NCBI GenBank assembly: GCA_964489425.1 | Contig: CAZAYP010000148.1 | Span: 1 to 5,932 of the forward strand | DNA: 5,932 nt | Reading direction: 5' to 3' | From: CAZAYP01 sp964489425 [NCBI: uncultured Verrucomicrobiota bacterium] | Lineage (GTDB): Bacteria; Verrucomicrobiota; Kiritimatiellia; RZYC01 | Shown here: one piece after another, positions 5,903-5,932 of the stretch | How positions within the stretch are numbered: the stretch's first letter is position 1 | Layout of the letters: each line of letters starts with the position of its first letter | The notes under the pieces: model-generated | The model's database searches: none | Told to the model about the DNA's origin: nothing | Seen by the model: only the letters and a program-made list of their open reading frames with translations | Made by a program: the position numbers and the translations under genes

Positions 5903-5932
5903 ATCTTGGCATCTTGGCGAGAGAACCAATGC

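Larger units (their letters stand above)
5371..5932. other. Non-coding intergenic region rich in repeats
   Basis: I see no convincing gene, tRNA or rRNA in these 562 bases. The left part carries the likely control sites of the toxin-antitoxin operon and a phrase reading GCCACAGAGGCACGCAAAGG on the minus strand (5460-5441). The right part holds the inverted and direct repeats. A minus-strand frame is open from the right edge to a stop at 5780-5782, but it runs straight through the repeat phrases and is not called. Confidence 0.6.

Noticed and set aside
5780-5932. A minus-strand frame open from the right edge (could be the tail of a gene beyond the window)
   Set aside because: It reads through the direct repeat and the CTTGGC phrases, the alternative frames are equally open over the same stretch, and the residues show no pattern.

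Overview
The window reads almost entirely on the minus strand. It looks like a PVC-type bacterium (Verrucomicrobiota, Kiritimatiellota or Lentisphaerota). This is inferred from the mix of LamG, BACON-like, Ig-like and MBG-type repeats in one secreted protein, and from intergenic repeat phrases of the kind seen in those genomes. No marker gene is present, so the lineage is a guess.

Positions 1-4171 hold the first 1390 codons of one very large exported protein with no stop in the window. It has a signal peptide, a LamG lectin-like domain, four BACON-like repeats, then at least nine repeats of two alternating kinds (about 82 and 72 residues). A further domain is just beginning where the window ends. 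It is probably a cell-surface or secreted adhesin or carbohydrate-binding protein.

Positions 4172-4478 lie between this gene and a toxin-antitoxin operon on the same strand. They contain the most notable signal in the window. A multi-stem hairpin of about 118 nt is followed directly by an intrinsic-terminator hairpin with a GNRA-type loop and seven T, then a weak Shine-Dalgarno and the start codon of the giant gene. The closing stem of the large hairpin shares six bases with the terminator stem, the layout of a transcription-attenuating leader or riboswitch. The three imperfect pairs are all G-U on the minus strand and A-C on the plus strand, so the fold is specific to minus-strand RNA. I do not recognise it as a known family.

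Positions 4479-5370 are a tight three-gene minus-strand operon: a small basic protein of unknown function, a VapB-like antitoxin and a VapC PIN-domain ribonuclease. The first junction has a 2-nt gap (or a GTGA overlap with an alternative start) and the second a GTGA overlap.

Positions 5371-5932 appear non-coding. They hold the likely promoter and possible operators of the toxin-antitoxin operon, a large imperfect inverted repeat built from an ACACGGAT-like unit, and a 35-bp direct repeat on both sides of it. These look like dispersed intergenic repeats.
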